Origin: Tausonia pullulans
Lineage: Eukaryota > Basidiomycota > Tremellomycetes > Cystofilobasidiales > Mrakiaceae
Reading direction: 5' to 3'
Assembly (NCBI GenBank): GCA_951802195.1
Contig: OX637623.1
Coordinates: 868,001 to 932,000, forward strand
DNA length: 64,000 bases
The position numbers and the translations under genes are program-made. This document shows positions 11,501 to 33,240 of the stretch, in pieces. The notes under the pieces were generated by a model, which did no database searches, was not told where the DNA came from, and saw only the letters and a program-made list of their open reading frames with translations. Within the stretch, counting starts at the first letter, position 1. The number at the start of each line of letters is the position of its first letter.

Positions 11501-13193
11501 CTTGAAGTCCCTGAGGCCAGCTCTCCCTCTCCTCATCGCCATCAGCACTCGCGAGACGTTAGCCATGCCCTTGAGCAGACCCTTGAGGTGCTCTGCCGGC
11601 AAATGGTTTTCCCCACGTGAGAAGAGACCCACGGCATCGTGGCGAGCGCATATGTCCTTGATGGAGACAAGCGGACGGAGAAGCCACGTCCGGAGGAGGA
11701 AGCGTCCGAGAGGGGTCCGAGTCGTATCGAGGATGCCTAGAGCGATGGACAAGTACGTCAAACATTGCGAAGAAGAGGGGATTGGACACTCACCGAAGAG
11801 GGAGAGGCCCTCCTTCGAAACTCCTGAGCCGTACGCATGAGCCTCCGAGTCGAAGATCTGGAGTGAACTGGAGAGCGGCAAGTCAAGCTGGTTTCGGAGT
11901 GGACTGGGGGCAGGGTAAAAGAACGGACGACAGGGCATCCGCGTTGATAAGCATGTACGCAGATCTAGGAGGCAGGGTCAGCTATACCACTCTGGAAGGT
12001 GCACACGAAGCACTCACGGGACAAAAATCTCGATCCCGCTGAACTCGAGCCCGCCGTCGTGATCATCGTCTCCCAGATCACCAGCGGCCTTGAGTCTCGC
12101 CAAATACACCAGGAGCCCTCCGCAGGCTGAAATCTGCAACGAACAAGTAGTCAGGCACTTCCAAAACGTTCGGTTGAGCAGAGGATGACGTACAGCGAAT
12201 GTCTTGTCAAAGTCTAACATCGTTCCCAGTCGAAGCTCCGCCATCCTCGCGCGGACATCGTCATCGAGGGCCTCATATAGATCGAGCCGAGAGGAGCGAC
12301 GACTAAAGGAGTATGCGTCGTTCTGAATTGATGAGACCGTCCTCGCCGAGGTGGAGGAGGTGGAGGAGGTGGAGGCAGCAGCTTCGAGCTCGGAAGGGGA
12401 GGGCGGCAGCCGGACAGTGAGAAGTCGGTTCTTGGACTTCGCGAAGGCAAAGTCTACTCGGGGTGAATGAAAATTGATATCAGGAGCTACGAAAATAAGA
12501 CTCATCGAACTGACCCTTCTGAGGTCGAACCTCTACAATTCTTCCGGCTTCCAGCTGGTCTGCTGGAGAGAGTGCGCAAATGTTGAGCGCAAGGAGAAGA
12601 ACTGCCGACCACCGGTCAGCTCACCAAAGGTTTTGGACATCTCTATCAGGCTTTCCTCGGCGGAAGAGTTCACGAGGATGGTATCTGGCTTGATTTGGTC
12701 GAGGACTAGAGAGAAGCGCAGTCATCAGGGATGATGCGCATACACGCACGCAAAACGCACTTAGTCCGATTATGTCCCACTCTGGCGAGTCAACAAGATC
12801 CTCCATGACGTGAAGAATATCGGTGCGGGGATCGAGATACGCGGCTGCAAGCTTGAATCCAGATGCATAGAGGGCGAGGACACATCGCTGTGATCGCTTT
12901 ATCCATCAGCATGCCGTGATCTCGAGACCACACCGAGTCTTACGCACAGGATTTTCACTACTCTCATCGGACGAGTCACTTTCTTCTTCATCCTCCTCAA
13001 CCTGCATTTCTGGATGCGGCGCAGGCCCGACGTTGACTTGGCTACCAAAACGGACGGTTTGAGTGATGGCCTGCCACGGTGCTGCCTGTTCACTCTGCTG
13101 TTGAACTGGCGTTGACTGGGTTGAGTTTACAGCATTTGGGAGAGGGGTATGCGGGGAGGATGGTTTGCGGGAAGAAGATGAAGCTCTCGACAT
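8516..13193 (-). CDS. MSH5: MutS homologue 5 (meiotic crossover factor)
   Basis: MSH5 pairs with MSH4 in a clamp that stabilises recombination intermediates in meiosis; it does not act in mismatch repair. The N-terminal half has the family pattern ALYASGFKLAAAYLDPRTD followed by a DPRTDILHVMEDL-like strand (about 12790-12880). The ATPase domain is at about 9000-10200: RHPLQELTVDHYVPN leads to a Walker A motif SGSNASGKSVYAKGVAL (about 9880-9945). Further elements are DKIFTRIASKETVAK (about 9655-9700), the SSFMIDL region and ADERVLFL (about 9470-9490). Around 20 short introns interrupt it. The last exon is acidic and ends at 8516. The start at 13193 is the ATG before MSRASSSSRK; an upstream in-frame ATG at 13262 is possible. 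Ser/Gln-rich and acidic N-terminal extensions precede the conserved part. Confidence 0.85.
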
Positions 13194-13579
13194 GTTGCGT
13201 GATGGTGGTTGAAAGAGAGATGAGAGATAGGAGCAGGTATGGCCCAAACGGACGTTCAACAACTCCTCATCGACAGGCTGTCGGACCTATTTTTTACTCT
13301 AGTTATCTTCCTTTCGCCTCAAAAAATAGAATGGTCAAGTCTGCTGGATGTAGCATGATTTCTTCAATCAACATGCCCCAATTTCTCCCTCGCAGTCGTC
13401 AGGAGAGACAGCCTGCTGAGAGCACGCTGCACCAAAGACGCAGACGGCCGGCCGGAACCTCAGCCGCCCATCCGTCTTCGCGCCCCTTCTCTCGCCCTCG
13501 CGAGCCCGTTTCTCTCTCTCGACCATCATCATCACCCACAAGCCTTTGCCCGTTTCGTCTTTCCTTTCTCGCTCCGAAC

Positions 13580-14720
13580 ATGTCCGCCGCCTTCCGCTCC
13601 CTCCGCCGGGCCGCCCCGTCCTCCCTCCGGGCTAGCCCCAAGCCCTCGTCGGCTGCTGGTTTCCGCCGGTACGCCTCGGGCGCTCACGGCGAGCACGCTA
13701 AGCCCGGGTCCGACCTCCCTTGGATCGTTCGTACTCGTCTTTCTCACTCATCTGCTCAGGTACATCCAGGGCTGGAGCTGACTGTTTCTTTCGTCTGGCG
13801 TCTCGTACTTTCACAATGCTCAACAGGCCGGTTCCCTCCTTGTCTTCGCTCCCCTGGTAAGCTCTCCCCCCTCCTCGCGCCCTCTATACTCGCTCGTTCC
13901 CTCGCGGCCCTCCGCCCATTCTGTCGGCTCTCACCCAAGCCGTCATCGCGCGCCCTCGATTCCTTGCATTTGCCCTCACCTGCTTCCTCGTTCTTTGCTC
14001 GCTCTCCTCTCCTCTTTTCTTCAGTTTCGCTCTGTCTCCTTCTCGTTCTTCTTTCGCCAGCGCTAATCAATACGCTTCCTTCCTTCAGACGTACAAGATC
14101 TACAACGGCTATGCGGCCGACAAGGCCGCCGGTCTCCACGATCCTCATCACGCTCACCACGGCCATGATGACCACCACGACGACCACTCCTCGTCTCACG
14201 CCGAGGAGGCCGAGGAGAAGGCCGAGGACGTCAAGGAGAAGGTCGAGGACGTCAAGGAAGACGTTAAGGAGAAGGTCGAGGACGTCAAGGAGGACGTTAA
14301 GGAGAAGGCCTCGGAGAAGATCGAGGATGTCAAGGAGAAGGCTGGAGACCTCAAGGACGCGGCTCAGGCCAAGGCAGAGGACGTCAAGGAGGACGTCAAG
14401 GAGAAGGCCGGCGAGGCAAAGGAGAAGGTTGAGGAGAAGAAGGAGGACGTCAAGGAGAAGGCTGGTGAGGTGAAGGAGAAGGTTGAGAAGAAGAAGGAGG
14501 ATGTCAAAGAGAAGGTCGAGGAGACCAAGGAGGATGTTAAGGAGTCTGCTGAGGAGAAGAAGGAGGTCGCCGAGGCTACTGCCCAGTCCATCAGTATGTC
14601 CCTTTATCACTCTTTTCCGTGTGCTGTTGTTGACTTTGCTGCTGGTGATTGCGTGTTGGGTGATGTTCTCCAGAGGCCGACGGTGACCCGCTCGCCACCA
14701 AGGCCGAGGAGGAGAAGTAA
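13580..14720 (+). CDS. Mitochondrial LEA-like repeat protein
   Basis: Exons 13580-13726, 13827-13856, 14089-14593 and 14674-14720 join to 243 codons. The N-terminus is Arg/Ser/Ala-rich without acids (MSAAFRSLRRAAPSSLRAS), a likely mitochondrial presequence. A short hydrophobic segment (LPWIAGSLLVFAPLTYKIY) could be one membrane span. A His/Asp-rich stretch (HHAHHGHDDHHDDH) follows. The C-terminal 150 residues are near-perfect 11-residue amphipathic repeats of the type EKVEDVKEDVK, as in group-3 LEA and apolipoprotein-like helices. It is predicted to be a mitochondrial membrane-associated protein that forms long helices, perhaps protecting membranes in dehydration. The role is inference from the repeat type. 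It is convergent with the bZIP gene. Confidence 0.8.
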
Positions 14721-15301
14721 ATCACTCATACGCCGTATACAGAAAAGGGACTTGATCGATGGAGAACGCACTTTCTTGCTTGGTTGCTATGGCTGTCAAG
14801 TGGTGCGATGACGCCTGTTCTGTCGACAACGAAGAGCTGTTCCCAACTTGTCGCCAAAGCGCGCAGGATCTCCATCTCGCTCACCAACTTCTGCCCGCAA
14901 TACGATAAAATGAAAGAACAAGGCTGACAGGGCAAATGAGATAAAGCACGAGGGAACCGTTGAGGGAATCCCTCGCATACAAAGTGGCTGTTAAGAAGGG
15001 GGGAAGTTGAACTCGAAGAAAGACAGGGTTGCGAAAAAGAGAAAAAAAGGCTAAGTACAAAGAAAATGGAAAAGGAGGGTTGATAGAAAGGAGAGAAGTT
15101 AGGAAGAGAAAGAGACAGGAAGACAGGAGAACCGAGGAACACCACTGTACGCGCGCGAACCAAAACACACACCACAGAACCTTTTAACACACGCCCACAC
15201 ACTCTACGACCAACTGCCGAGAGACACTTTTCGCATGCTCCTCTATAAAGATGGCTTCCTGAAAAGGAACTCGACTTTTGCGGGGCATCCCTGCTGTCTG
15301 C
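14721..15301. other. Convergent 3' region
   Basis: This lies between two stop codons facing each other (LEA-like gene and bZIP gene). It is AG-rich on the plus strand. No gene is recognised, and open frames on the minus strand are Phe/Leu/Ser low complexity. Confidence 0.45.
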
Positions 15302-16347
15302 CTAGGCCGATTCAGCCGGGGCAGGCGTCGAGGCACAGGCGGCGCCGGGGATGACAAGGCCCTTGAGCCAGGCGTTCTCCTTGCGGAGAGTCTCGACCTC
15401 GCGCTCAAGCAAGCTGCAACGGGTCTCAAGCTCCTCTGTTGTTGGGGAAAAGAAGAAGGCGTCGGAAACGAGGCGCAGGGGGGGACGCAGGATGGAGGGA
15501 CGCGAAGAGATGGCGATAACGCACTGGAGGTCTTCTCAAGTGCCTGCTCGCGCTCTTTCTTCTTTTGGCGGAAGCGGGCAGAAGCGGCGGTGTTACGGCG
15601 GCGCTTGCTATAGGGCGAGAACGAGGGCGAGGAAGATAGTTCCAAGGCCTGGAGTCAGCGACGCGCGCTCGGACAAGTGGACCGACGAAACGGGGCCAAG
15701 GGAGAGGAGCGGGGAACGACGACGAGGCGTCACAGGGAAGGAAGCCCCGCCCGCGCACTTCCGGACTTCCATCCCTCCCTCCCCATGCCTGCGGCAGGCG
15801 GACAAAAGACTCACTCGTCCTCATGCGAGAGTGACTCGCCAGACTCCTCCTGCTTCACAACAGTGGGACCGGCAGGCGAGGACTCGCTCGAGACGGACGA
15901 CGACCGTGGCGCCTTGCGCTTGAGCGGGTTGGGGTGGCGCTCATCGACGGCCGAAGGGGCGGCAGGGGAAACGACCGAGGCAGCGATATGCTGCTGCTGC
16001 TGGTTCTGCTGGTGTTGGGCAGTCGCGAGCTCAAAGAGAGCCGTGTTGAAGCCAAAGGGGTCGAGGTCGGCATCCGAAGGAGCGGCGGTCGATGACTGCT
16101 GGCCCCATGACGGCTGCTGGACGGCGGCGGCAGTCTGGGTGAGCGAGGAGCTAGCGGCGAGGGCATCCTCATCGAGGAGCTTCTGGGCCGAGCCGGCGCC
16201 GATTCCCCCATCATCAAAGGAGAAGTCGACGTTGGTCCAAAGAGCAAGCGTCCGGGCAAGCTCCTCGTCCGAGACGGTGGGCGTGTCGTCGTAGACGCCC
16301 GCCGATGGGAAAAGGTTGAGGCCGTGCAGGTGCGAGGGGAAAGACAT
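15302..16347 (-). CDS. bZIP transcription factor, Cys-3/MetR/Zip1 type
   Basis: Three exons (16347-15815, 15607-15525, 15435-15302) join in phase to 250 codons. The N-terminal 170 residues are acidic and Gln/Ser-rich, consistent with an activation region. The basic region is KRRRNTAASARFRQKKKERE, with the Asn-Ala-Ala-Ser-Ala-Arg core of fungal bZIP factors, read across the exon 1/2 junction (HEDD-KRRRN). The leucine zipper follows (LETRCSLLEREVETLRKENA). The basic region is of the class found in Neurospora Cys-3 and fission-yeast Zip1, which control sulfur metabolism and cadmium response. Assigning that pathway here is inference. It is nuclear. Confidence 0.85.
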
Positions 16348-17469
16348 AGCGGGGACTGAAGGTAGATCGGCTGAGGGGGAAAGGGGGAAGGGGGAGAGTC
16401 TTGGGAAGAGAAGCGTTGAGTTGTCGCCAGTCGAGAAGGAGAGAAGGGAGGGGTGTTAGGATGGGATGATGGTCGGGGGCGAGTTGAGAGGGAAGCCGGG
16501 GTGAGGAAAGGATTTGAAAGCGCTCTAACGCGGCCGCTGTTCTCGGACTCCAGCCCGCGTTCCGCCGCCCGTGGCTCTCCAGATCTCTTTGTCATGCTCT
16601 GCCAGCAGAAAGACCAACAGCTTCGCATTCTTTGCTTCTCCGCTCCTGGGGCCCTATGCTGCTCTGACTCCTACCTTCATCACGCATGGGCAACTACCGG
16701 GATGCATACGTAGGATATCATCAATCTCTCCCCCTGCATTCTTCTCGCTGGCAACCGGATCGCGACATCTCTTCATCTCCGTGCGCCAGCCCGCTGACTA
16801 GCTTCTCTCGAAATGAAACGCGCTGATTCTCCGTCGGGGAAACCGCCCCTTCCCCTCTTCGGGACCTGATTGACAGAGAAGCTTTGAGCACGCGAGGAAA
16901 CTCCTTCTTGATGTCCCAGTGCTAACTTCGGCGGGCCCGGAAGAAGCAGTGGGGAGATGAGCATCCCGGCCTGGCGCTTTCAACCCCCCCCCCCCCCCCC
17001 CCACCCCCCCACTCCCGAGGTACCACCTTGTCAGCAGTCAGTGCCAGACCACCTATCCCAGAATTTGGAGTTTTGGATACGGGACGGCACTGTATGTGGA
17101 GGGGTGGCGCAAACAGCAAAGGCGGCAGCTGGTGGCTTATTGCAAGATTGTGGCACGCACATAACGGTCATCTTCGGAACCGAGCAGGCGTTAGGACCTT
17201 TTTTTTTTTGTGTGACTGCCCTTCAACATCTTTCTGAAATTCTTTAGAAGACTTTCAACAAACTGTCCCTCCCAGAATTGAGATATGAGATGATCTCGAT
17301 CTACACATGGCTATAGGGTGACAGGTGCGCAGCTGTTAGCCTCTCTCCTCTCTTCTCTCAGCTGGGCCTTTTCGCGCGACGACGACCACCTCTCCTCACT
17401 CGCCTCGCCTCGCCTCTGCCCGCTCCGGCTTCTCCTCGCCCTTCTCGCTTCGTCCGGGCAGCGCCCATC
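16348..17469. other. Divergent intergenic region with long C run
   Basis: This is the upstream region shared by the bZIP gene (minus) and uS5m (plus). It contains a nearly pure C tract at about 16986-17010, a site of likely length variation or sequencing error. No gene was recognised. Confidence 0.5.
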
Positions 17470-19279
17470 ATGCCTCCTCCCATAGCCCCCTCCTTCCTCC
17501 GATCCGCCTTTGCTTCGTCCTCCGCCGCCGTCGTCCCCTCAGTCGCCTCCTCCTCGCGTGTGCGCCTCGCGACGTCGATGACCGTCGGTCGGCGGTCCAT
17601 GGGTCGGGCTGTCCCCCTCCCCGTACTGCCATACGACCCGCTCCGTCCTCTGCCGGATGACCACCCGCCTCCGATCGCGGACTCCAACTTTGTGCACCCT
17701 CTCGCCAAGTGGGACTCGTTCCTTGACATCCGTGCGTCTCAGTTCCGCCTTGGCTTCCCATCCGCATGCCCTTCAAGCGAAAACGTCGACACTCGGCACG
17801 CGTCCCGGTCTCGATTCTGACACTGTCTTTCACACGCTCATCTCTTACCAGCCGAGGATCCATCGACACCCCATGAGGTCTCCAACGACCCGCCCATCAT
17901 CCCCCAGCGGTTCCCGGCCTCTGGATCCGCCTCGGACGACAAGGCCATCCAGCGGGCGCTGCTCGAGAAGATGACGGGTCTCACATCAACCGAGATGCAG
18001 GGTCTCTACAAGTTCACGGTTCTCACCAACCGTGTCTCGAACCAGACGAGGAAGGGAAAGACGTGAGTTTGGCGACAGTGGAATGACTGGAGGTCCCAAG
18101 GCGGCGGATGCGGAGCTGGATGACCGGAGGGGAAAGAGAGCGTAGGAAACTCTCTCTTTCTCGTTCTCCTGAGCGAGAGCTAGGCTGTCATCAGCGGCTG
18201 CTGGAGCTCTCGTCTTGTCAAAGCGGCCGACGTTCTGGGCGGCGTCGCGCCTCCTGAACACCTGGCGGGCTTGAGTGAAGAGAGAGGACGGCCACCTCAC
18301 CTCGTCCGAGAGCTCTGTCTGAGCTGCGAGCGGAAGAACTACCTTCCTCTAGATGATTCGCTATCTCAATTCTTTCTCTCAACTCCCCTGGGCGAGCTGT
18401 GGACCAAATAGCTCGTCTCGGACTCGCGCTTCACGATCGTCCGGCTCTTCTTCCGCGCGCTTCAACCCGACGTCGCAAGGCCTATTCCTTCCTCAGCCGC
18501 TTACCAGATCTCTCACTCGGTCCTCTCCAGTTCGTCGCTCTTCGTCCTTACCGTCGTCGGTAACCCCGAGCGTGGACTCCTTGGTCTCGGCCAGGCCAAA
18601 AACGCCAACTCGGCCAAGGCGCGCGACCTTTCGTACGCGGATGGTGCGTAGCCTAACGCTCGCTTGCTATCTTTACAAGTGGCGAGTCTGATGGAGACCC
18701 TCTCACTTGCTCCCCCTTGCAGCCCTCAAGAACATGGACACAGTTTGTCGGTATCAGGACCGGACAATTTGGGGAGCCGGCGAGGACATGAAGATCAAGG
18801 TGAGGCCCGTGATTGGCACGCGACCGCTGCCAACGAGAGAACCTCGATTGCTGACCCGATGTCTCTCCTCAGTACCGCGCCACAAGGATCCACATGCGTG
18901 CTCGCCCCCCGGGTTTCGGACTCCGCTGCGCTCCCATGCTGCACCACGTCTTCACCGCCTGCGGCATCAAGGACGTCTCGGCCAAGATCCACGGCTCCCA
19001 TAACCCGGCGTCGATCGTCAAGGGTCTCGTGCATCACCTTCAGGGTGGCAGGAAGCAGATCGGCCTGGGCAACGGTATCGGTGGCAAGGGGCTGAGCACA
19101 GACAAGGGGATGGGCCTGAGGAGCGTTGAGGAGCTGCAGATTGAGAGGGGGAGGTACACGGTCAGTTTGCGGCGCTCCTTTGTTCGATCGATCTGCAGCG
19201 AGAGAAGACTGACCAAGAGTTTCTCCGCATGTCTCTTTCAACGCAGGTCGAGGTTGGCAACAAGTACTGGAAGGTGTAG
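17470..19279 (+). CDS. MRPS5: Mitochondrial small-subunit ribosomal protein uS5m
   Basis: Exons 17470-17731, 17852-18062, 18531-18643, 18723-18799, 18873-19160 and 19247-19279 give 328 codons in one frame. The N-terminus is a Ser/Ala/Arg mitochondrial targeting type. The double-stranded-RNA-binding-like S5 fold follows: FTVLTNRVSNQTRKGKT, SSLFVLTVVGNPERGLLGLG, QAKNANSAKARD, then the C-terminal S5 domain with RPPGFGLRCAPMLHHVFTA, CGIKDVSAKIHGSHNP and a short tail EVGNKYWKV. Gly-rich loop and the AxVxGSxNP-like motif are standard for uS5. Intron 2 (18063-18530, 468 bases) is long for this genome. It functions in the mitoribosome decoding and mRNA-entry region. Confidence 0.9.
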
Positions 19280-19543
19280 AGGGCAGGCCGATGAATTGAT
19301 GAGAACATTAAAACCACCCATCCTTGGCTTGATTGAGGTCGTCTTGAGTGAACGCGCTGCAATGTTGGCCCCGTTCACTCGCAGTCATCTTTACGAGCAT
19401 CTGCAGTCAAAACTCGGAACCTCAGGCGCCCAGAGACAGAAGACATGGAAGGAAGACGTGTTGCGGACATTGCCGCGATCCTGCAGGATTCAAAGGCCTC
19501 ATCTGGGCCGTCTTCTAACTAAGGTTGTCCGGCTCCCCCGAGC

Positions 19544-20715
19544 TTGAGCCACTCGCTCACTTGTACTTCAGGGGGATGGTACCACATGCGGGTCGACGGC
19601 GAGGGAAGACGTAGAAGCCCAACTCGTCAGCTCACTTCCCGGATCTGTCTTTCAGGCGCATTGAACCGTCGTTGCCCCATGTCCCCCATATGTGGAACGG
19701 GTGTCCATGAGTTCAACACCCTTTGTCGTCATCTCCCCCAATTCCTTTTGTGCGCCCATTTGATGAGCTCTGTTCCCATTCAGGTGGTGAAGATCATGGT
19801 CCTACACAGATTGTGTCCTTTGGGCCGCACACCCTCCCAGGAGCCGCCCGAGCTGCTCTGGTTCGGAATTCTCAAGGCAAACCCGGCCCCGAAGAGATAT
19901 CGTCCATGAATTGAGCCTGGAGGCAAGCCTTAGATTCAAGGGGACCGCCGAGATCAGGGACGCCTTTGAACCGTCAGTCCGTTTCCCGACCATCAAGAAG
20001 TTCAAGATTGAGTATGAGAAGCATTGGAACCTCGTCTTCAGGAATCTCAAGCCGCAGGCGACAAAGGTTCCACATTCACTCCTTCTGCCCTCTGGAGGAC
20101 TTTACGCTAAGGGCTGGATCCTTGTTGTGCTCTCTCTCGCAGGTCGATCCCGAGGCGGGGCGAAGCTGTCACTGCGTCGCTCGCCTGTCCCCCCCCCCCC
20201 ACCCTTTAAGCCCTATGGCGAAGATCCTCTGTTCATGCCCGCATCCCAAGAGTTCTAGCTGTCTTCCTTGGACGAGGCGAGGTGGGTCGGCGAACCTTGA
20301 GTCGTTCTACGTGAAGGCGGCGGTGGAAGGCTCTCTCAGCAACCCAAACATCAATCTAGGCCCAAACCTTCGCTTGCTCGGCATCAGGTTCGAGGGTCCA
20401 CCGACCGCTGCCGGAGGTTTTTTTCTCGACGGCAGGGACGCCTTCAAACGATCGATGTTCAAGGTTTGATCCGTGGCATCGGCGAGGAGGATGTCCACGG
20501 GCGATGGCGAGGTGCGCTCTCGCCATCTTGAGAGCTGTGGCGGCGCGCCCTTCGCTCGACGAGTTTTCCTGGGGCCAGCGTCTCTCGCAAACGGATCCTC
20601 GCTCAGGGGTCCTTCGAGGTCGATTTCCTCTGAGGAGGACGGCAGGAGCTTCCTTGGGGAGGGAGATACGGGGGGTCTGAATGGGCAGGTCTTTCCTCCC
20701 ATCCAGCAGAGTTAG
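19544..20715 (+). pseudogene. Probable decayed or unrecognised gene
   Basis: Several plus-strand segments read like protein but lie in different frames. Examples are a run around 19723-19914 (GPTQIVSFGPHTLPGAARAA), 19911-20071 (RFPTIKKFKIEYEKHWNLVF) and 20300-20469 (LESFYVKAAVEG, then NLRLLGIRFEGPP). A possible intron with GT...AG ends sits at about 20072-20142. The leucine spacing in the third segment hints at an F-box/leucine-rich-repeat-type protein, which is only an impression. I found no convincing start codon or complete chain of exons, so either this is a broken copy of such a gene or a real gene whose structure I could not solve. Confidence 0.25.
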
Positions 20716-21239
20716 CTCCTCTCTCGGGCCCTCGCTGATCGCGCTGATCGTTCGTTTCTCCCCTTCTCTCCTCTCTTCCTTCCCCCCCCCCCCCCCACCC
20801 ACCCATCTGTGGGGTTGACAAGCCTCGCTTGCTCGCAAGTACTTCTTCTGCCGAGCATACACTCACGATATATAGTCAAGGAAGAGGGAGGGGAGGAAAG
20901 AGAGAGAGAGAGAGAGGGAGATAGGAGCAGGATGGTGGAAGAATAGGAAGATCACAAGGGGGAACACCACCGATCAAACGTAAAAGACGTTCGCAGGAGC
21001 TAAACCCACCCCCTCCCTTCTCCTCCTCCTCCTCCTCCTCCTCCTCCTCCTCTCCCCCTCGCCCCCGTACACACCACACGCCACGCCACGCCACGCCACC
21101 CCCTCCCAAGGTGGAGAAAACACTCACACACACACACACTCACACACACACACACTAACACAAAGACCCAGGAAGTAACAAAACAAAACAAAACAAAACA
21201 AGACCGCCTCCGCCTCACCTGCCCTCCCCTTGCTCTCGC
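20716..21239. repeat. Low-complexity tract block (GA, TCC, CA and AAAAC repeats)
   Basis: Just beyond the stop codon of MAP kinase A are several simple repeats in succession: C run (about 20784-20795), GA repeat (about 20900-20918), TCC triplets (about 21021-21050), CACGC repeats (about 21078-21098), CA repeats (about 21121-21155) and AAAAC repeats (about 21178-21200). The block is the 3' flank of the kinase gene and contains no recognisable gene. Confidence 0.7.
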
Positions 21240-23527
<2,288 letters not shown>

Positions 23528-24826
23528 GGGCTTGGGAGAATGAGAGGAGGGGAAGGGGTAGTGGGCAGGGAAGGTTGGGGGGGGTGGAAGCCAGTGTGGG
23601 GACGAGGCAAAGGCGCGCGCTGAGAACCGAGGGATGGCAGACGGCGGGCAATGTCAGTCAGTCAGACGGGGCCTTGGAGAACGGCGCCAGTCTCAGTGAT
23701 GAGAAGCGACTGACAAGAGAAAGACGAGGAGAAAGCCAGAGGGAAGGCGGAGGGTTGTTTGGGGGCCGAACGCGACGAGGTGCCGGAATAGGGCTGAGCT
23801 GTCGAGTTCGCTCGGTCGCTCGCTGTCGGTTGGTGAAGGGGCTGGCTGTTGCTGTCCGTATGAAGGCGCACTGTAGGAGAAACGAGTCTCTGTAGGGGCG
23901 CCAGGGAGATAGGAGAGCCGGGTGATGGATGAAGGGAGGAAGGAAAGGCCCGTTCATCTCTCATCCTCGAATACCCGGACGGCCGAGCGAAGCAAGAGCG
24001 AACGAGAGTGGTACGGCAAAGAGAGCGACAGGTGCGGCCAGGGGCTCGACCGCGACTGTCTCTCGTCCGCGGGCTTCGGCACGCGCTCGAACGCGACTTT
24101 CTTTCGTGGGATCGACTGGCTGTCTCGCTTCGTTGCCTCCGGTTCCCAATCCCCTCTGGCCTGGCTGCTCCAACCCTCAGTCCCCCCCTGACACCCCTAT
24201 CTTCCAGGTTTGCTTTCCCTCTTGGGCCAACCTGTGGGGGAAAAACGAACCTAGAGGCGATTACAGGTAACGCGCGGGCCTGTGCGGCCCAGAGCGGTCG
24301 ACTGCGAGGAGAGAGGGGCATATCGGGTTTACAATTCTTCTTCAGGGGTCAGAAAGAAGCGAGTCCTTGAGATGGACGGAAGGGGAGAGGGTGTGACGAT
24401 GGAGAGGAAGGCCAGGCGTAGGGTCGGTGGGGAGGGGAGGGGGGGGGGGGGACCAGCACTAGAAGTGCATGTTCGAAAAGCCATAGCGCATGATAAACTC
24501 GAGATACCAGGGGATAAGATGAAGGACGCTCTATCATTGCCGTGTGTATGAGCGGCGGATTGCTTGCTGGTGTGAGGGAGCAGGTGGAAGCGGGCCAAAG
24601 TCCATGATTCGATCTTTGAAAAACAACGGGGAGGGGGGGGGGAAGGAACGAACGTGGAAGCGATGTATGAATAATAGAGACTGGAAAAGGGACAGCAGTG
24701 ATAGAGAGGAGACATAGAGGAAGTCCGTTTGTGGGCTGGGAGGATGGGAGGAGTGGCGAGAGACAAAGAACCTGAGACAAGCAGAGGGAAGGAAGGGTAG
24801 AAGGAAGAAAAGAGGGTTCTAGGGAT
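23528..24826. other. Upstream region of MAP kinase A; no gene seen
   Basis: This is 1.3 kb without a convincing gene. The part adjoining 23527 should be the kinase promoter. The part after about 24330 is purine-rich and leads into the 8-bp repeat. G runs are at about 24439-24450 and 24634-24642. Confidence 0.45.
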
Positions 24827-24847
24827 ATGAGGGAGGGAGGGGGAGGG

Positions 24848-25226
24848 AGGAAGGGAGGAAGGGAGGAAGGGAGGAAGGGAGGAAGGGAGGAAGGGAGGAA
24901 GGGAGGAAGGGAGGAAGGGAGGAAGGGAGGAAGGGAGGAAGGGAGGAAGGGAGGAAGGGAGGAAGGGAGGAAGGGAGGAAGGGAGGAAGGGAGGAAGGGA
25001 GGAAGGGAGGAAGGGAGGAAGGGAGGAAGGGAGGAAGGGAGGAAGGGAGGAAGGGAGGAAGGGAGGAAGGGAGGAAGGGAGGAAGGGAGGAAGGGAGGAA
25101 GGGAGGAAGGGAGGAAGGGAGGAAGGGAGGAAGGGAGGAAGGGAGGAAGGGAGGAAGGGAGGAAGGGAGGAAGGGAGGAAGGGAGGAAGGGAGGAAGGGA
25201 GGAAGGGAGGAAGGGAGGAAGGGAGA
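24848..25226 (+). repeat. Perfect 8-bp polypurine tandem repeat (GGAAGGGA)n, about 47 copies
   Basis: From about 24848 to 25226 the sequence is an uninterrupted head-to-tail array of the octamer GGAAGGGA, preceded by a less regular GAGGGAGG stretch from 24827. Every base on the plus strand is a purine. No point differences are visible between units. It ends 37 bases from the GFA1 stop codon, that is, in the 3' flank of GFA1. All open frames across it are artefacts of the repeat. Confidence 0.97.
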
Positions 25227-25262
25227 AAAGACAAAAGGGAGGGAGAGTGCTTCTGCGGTCCT

Positions 25263-33240
<7,978 letters not shown>

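Noticed and set aside
13756-14610. 284-codon minus-strand open frame rich in Leu/Asp
   Set aside because: It is antisense to the LEA-like repeats. Its LLLDVL pattern simply mirrors the GACGTCAAGGAG units, and the plus strand has consistent exons and a presequence.
16986-17010. C homopolymer as a functional element
   Set aside because: Similar C or G runs occur at many places in the window (about 20784, 22548, 23209, 28409, 31112). They are probably neutral tracts and sequencing-error hot spots.
24329-25234. Long minus-strand open frame of about 300 codons rich in Pro/Ser/Leu/Phe
   Set aside because: It is a reading of the 8-bp polypurine array, which is open in several frames on both strands. 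It has no protein features.
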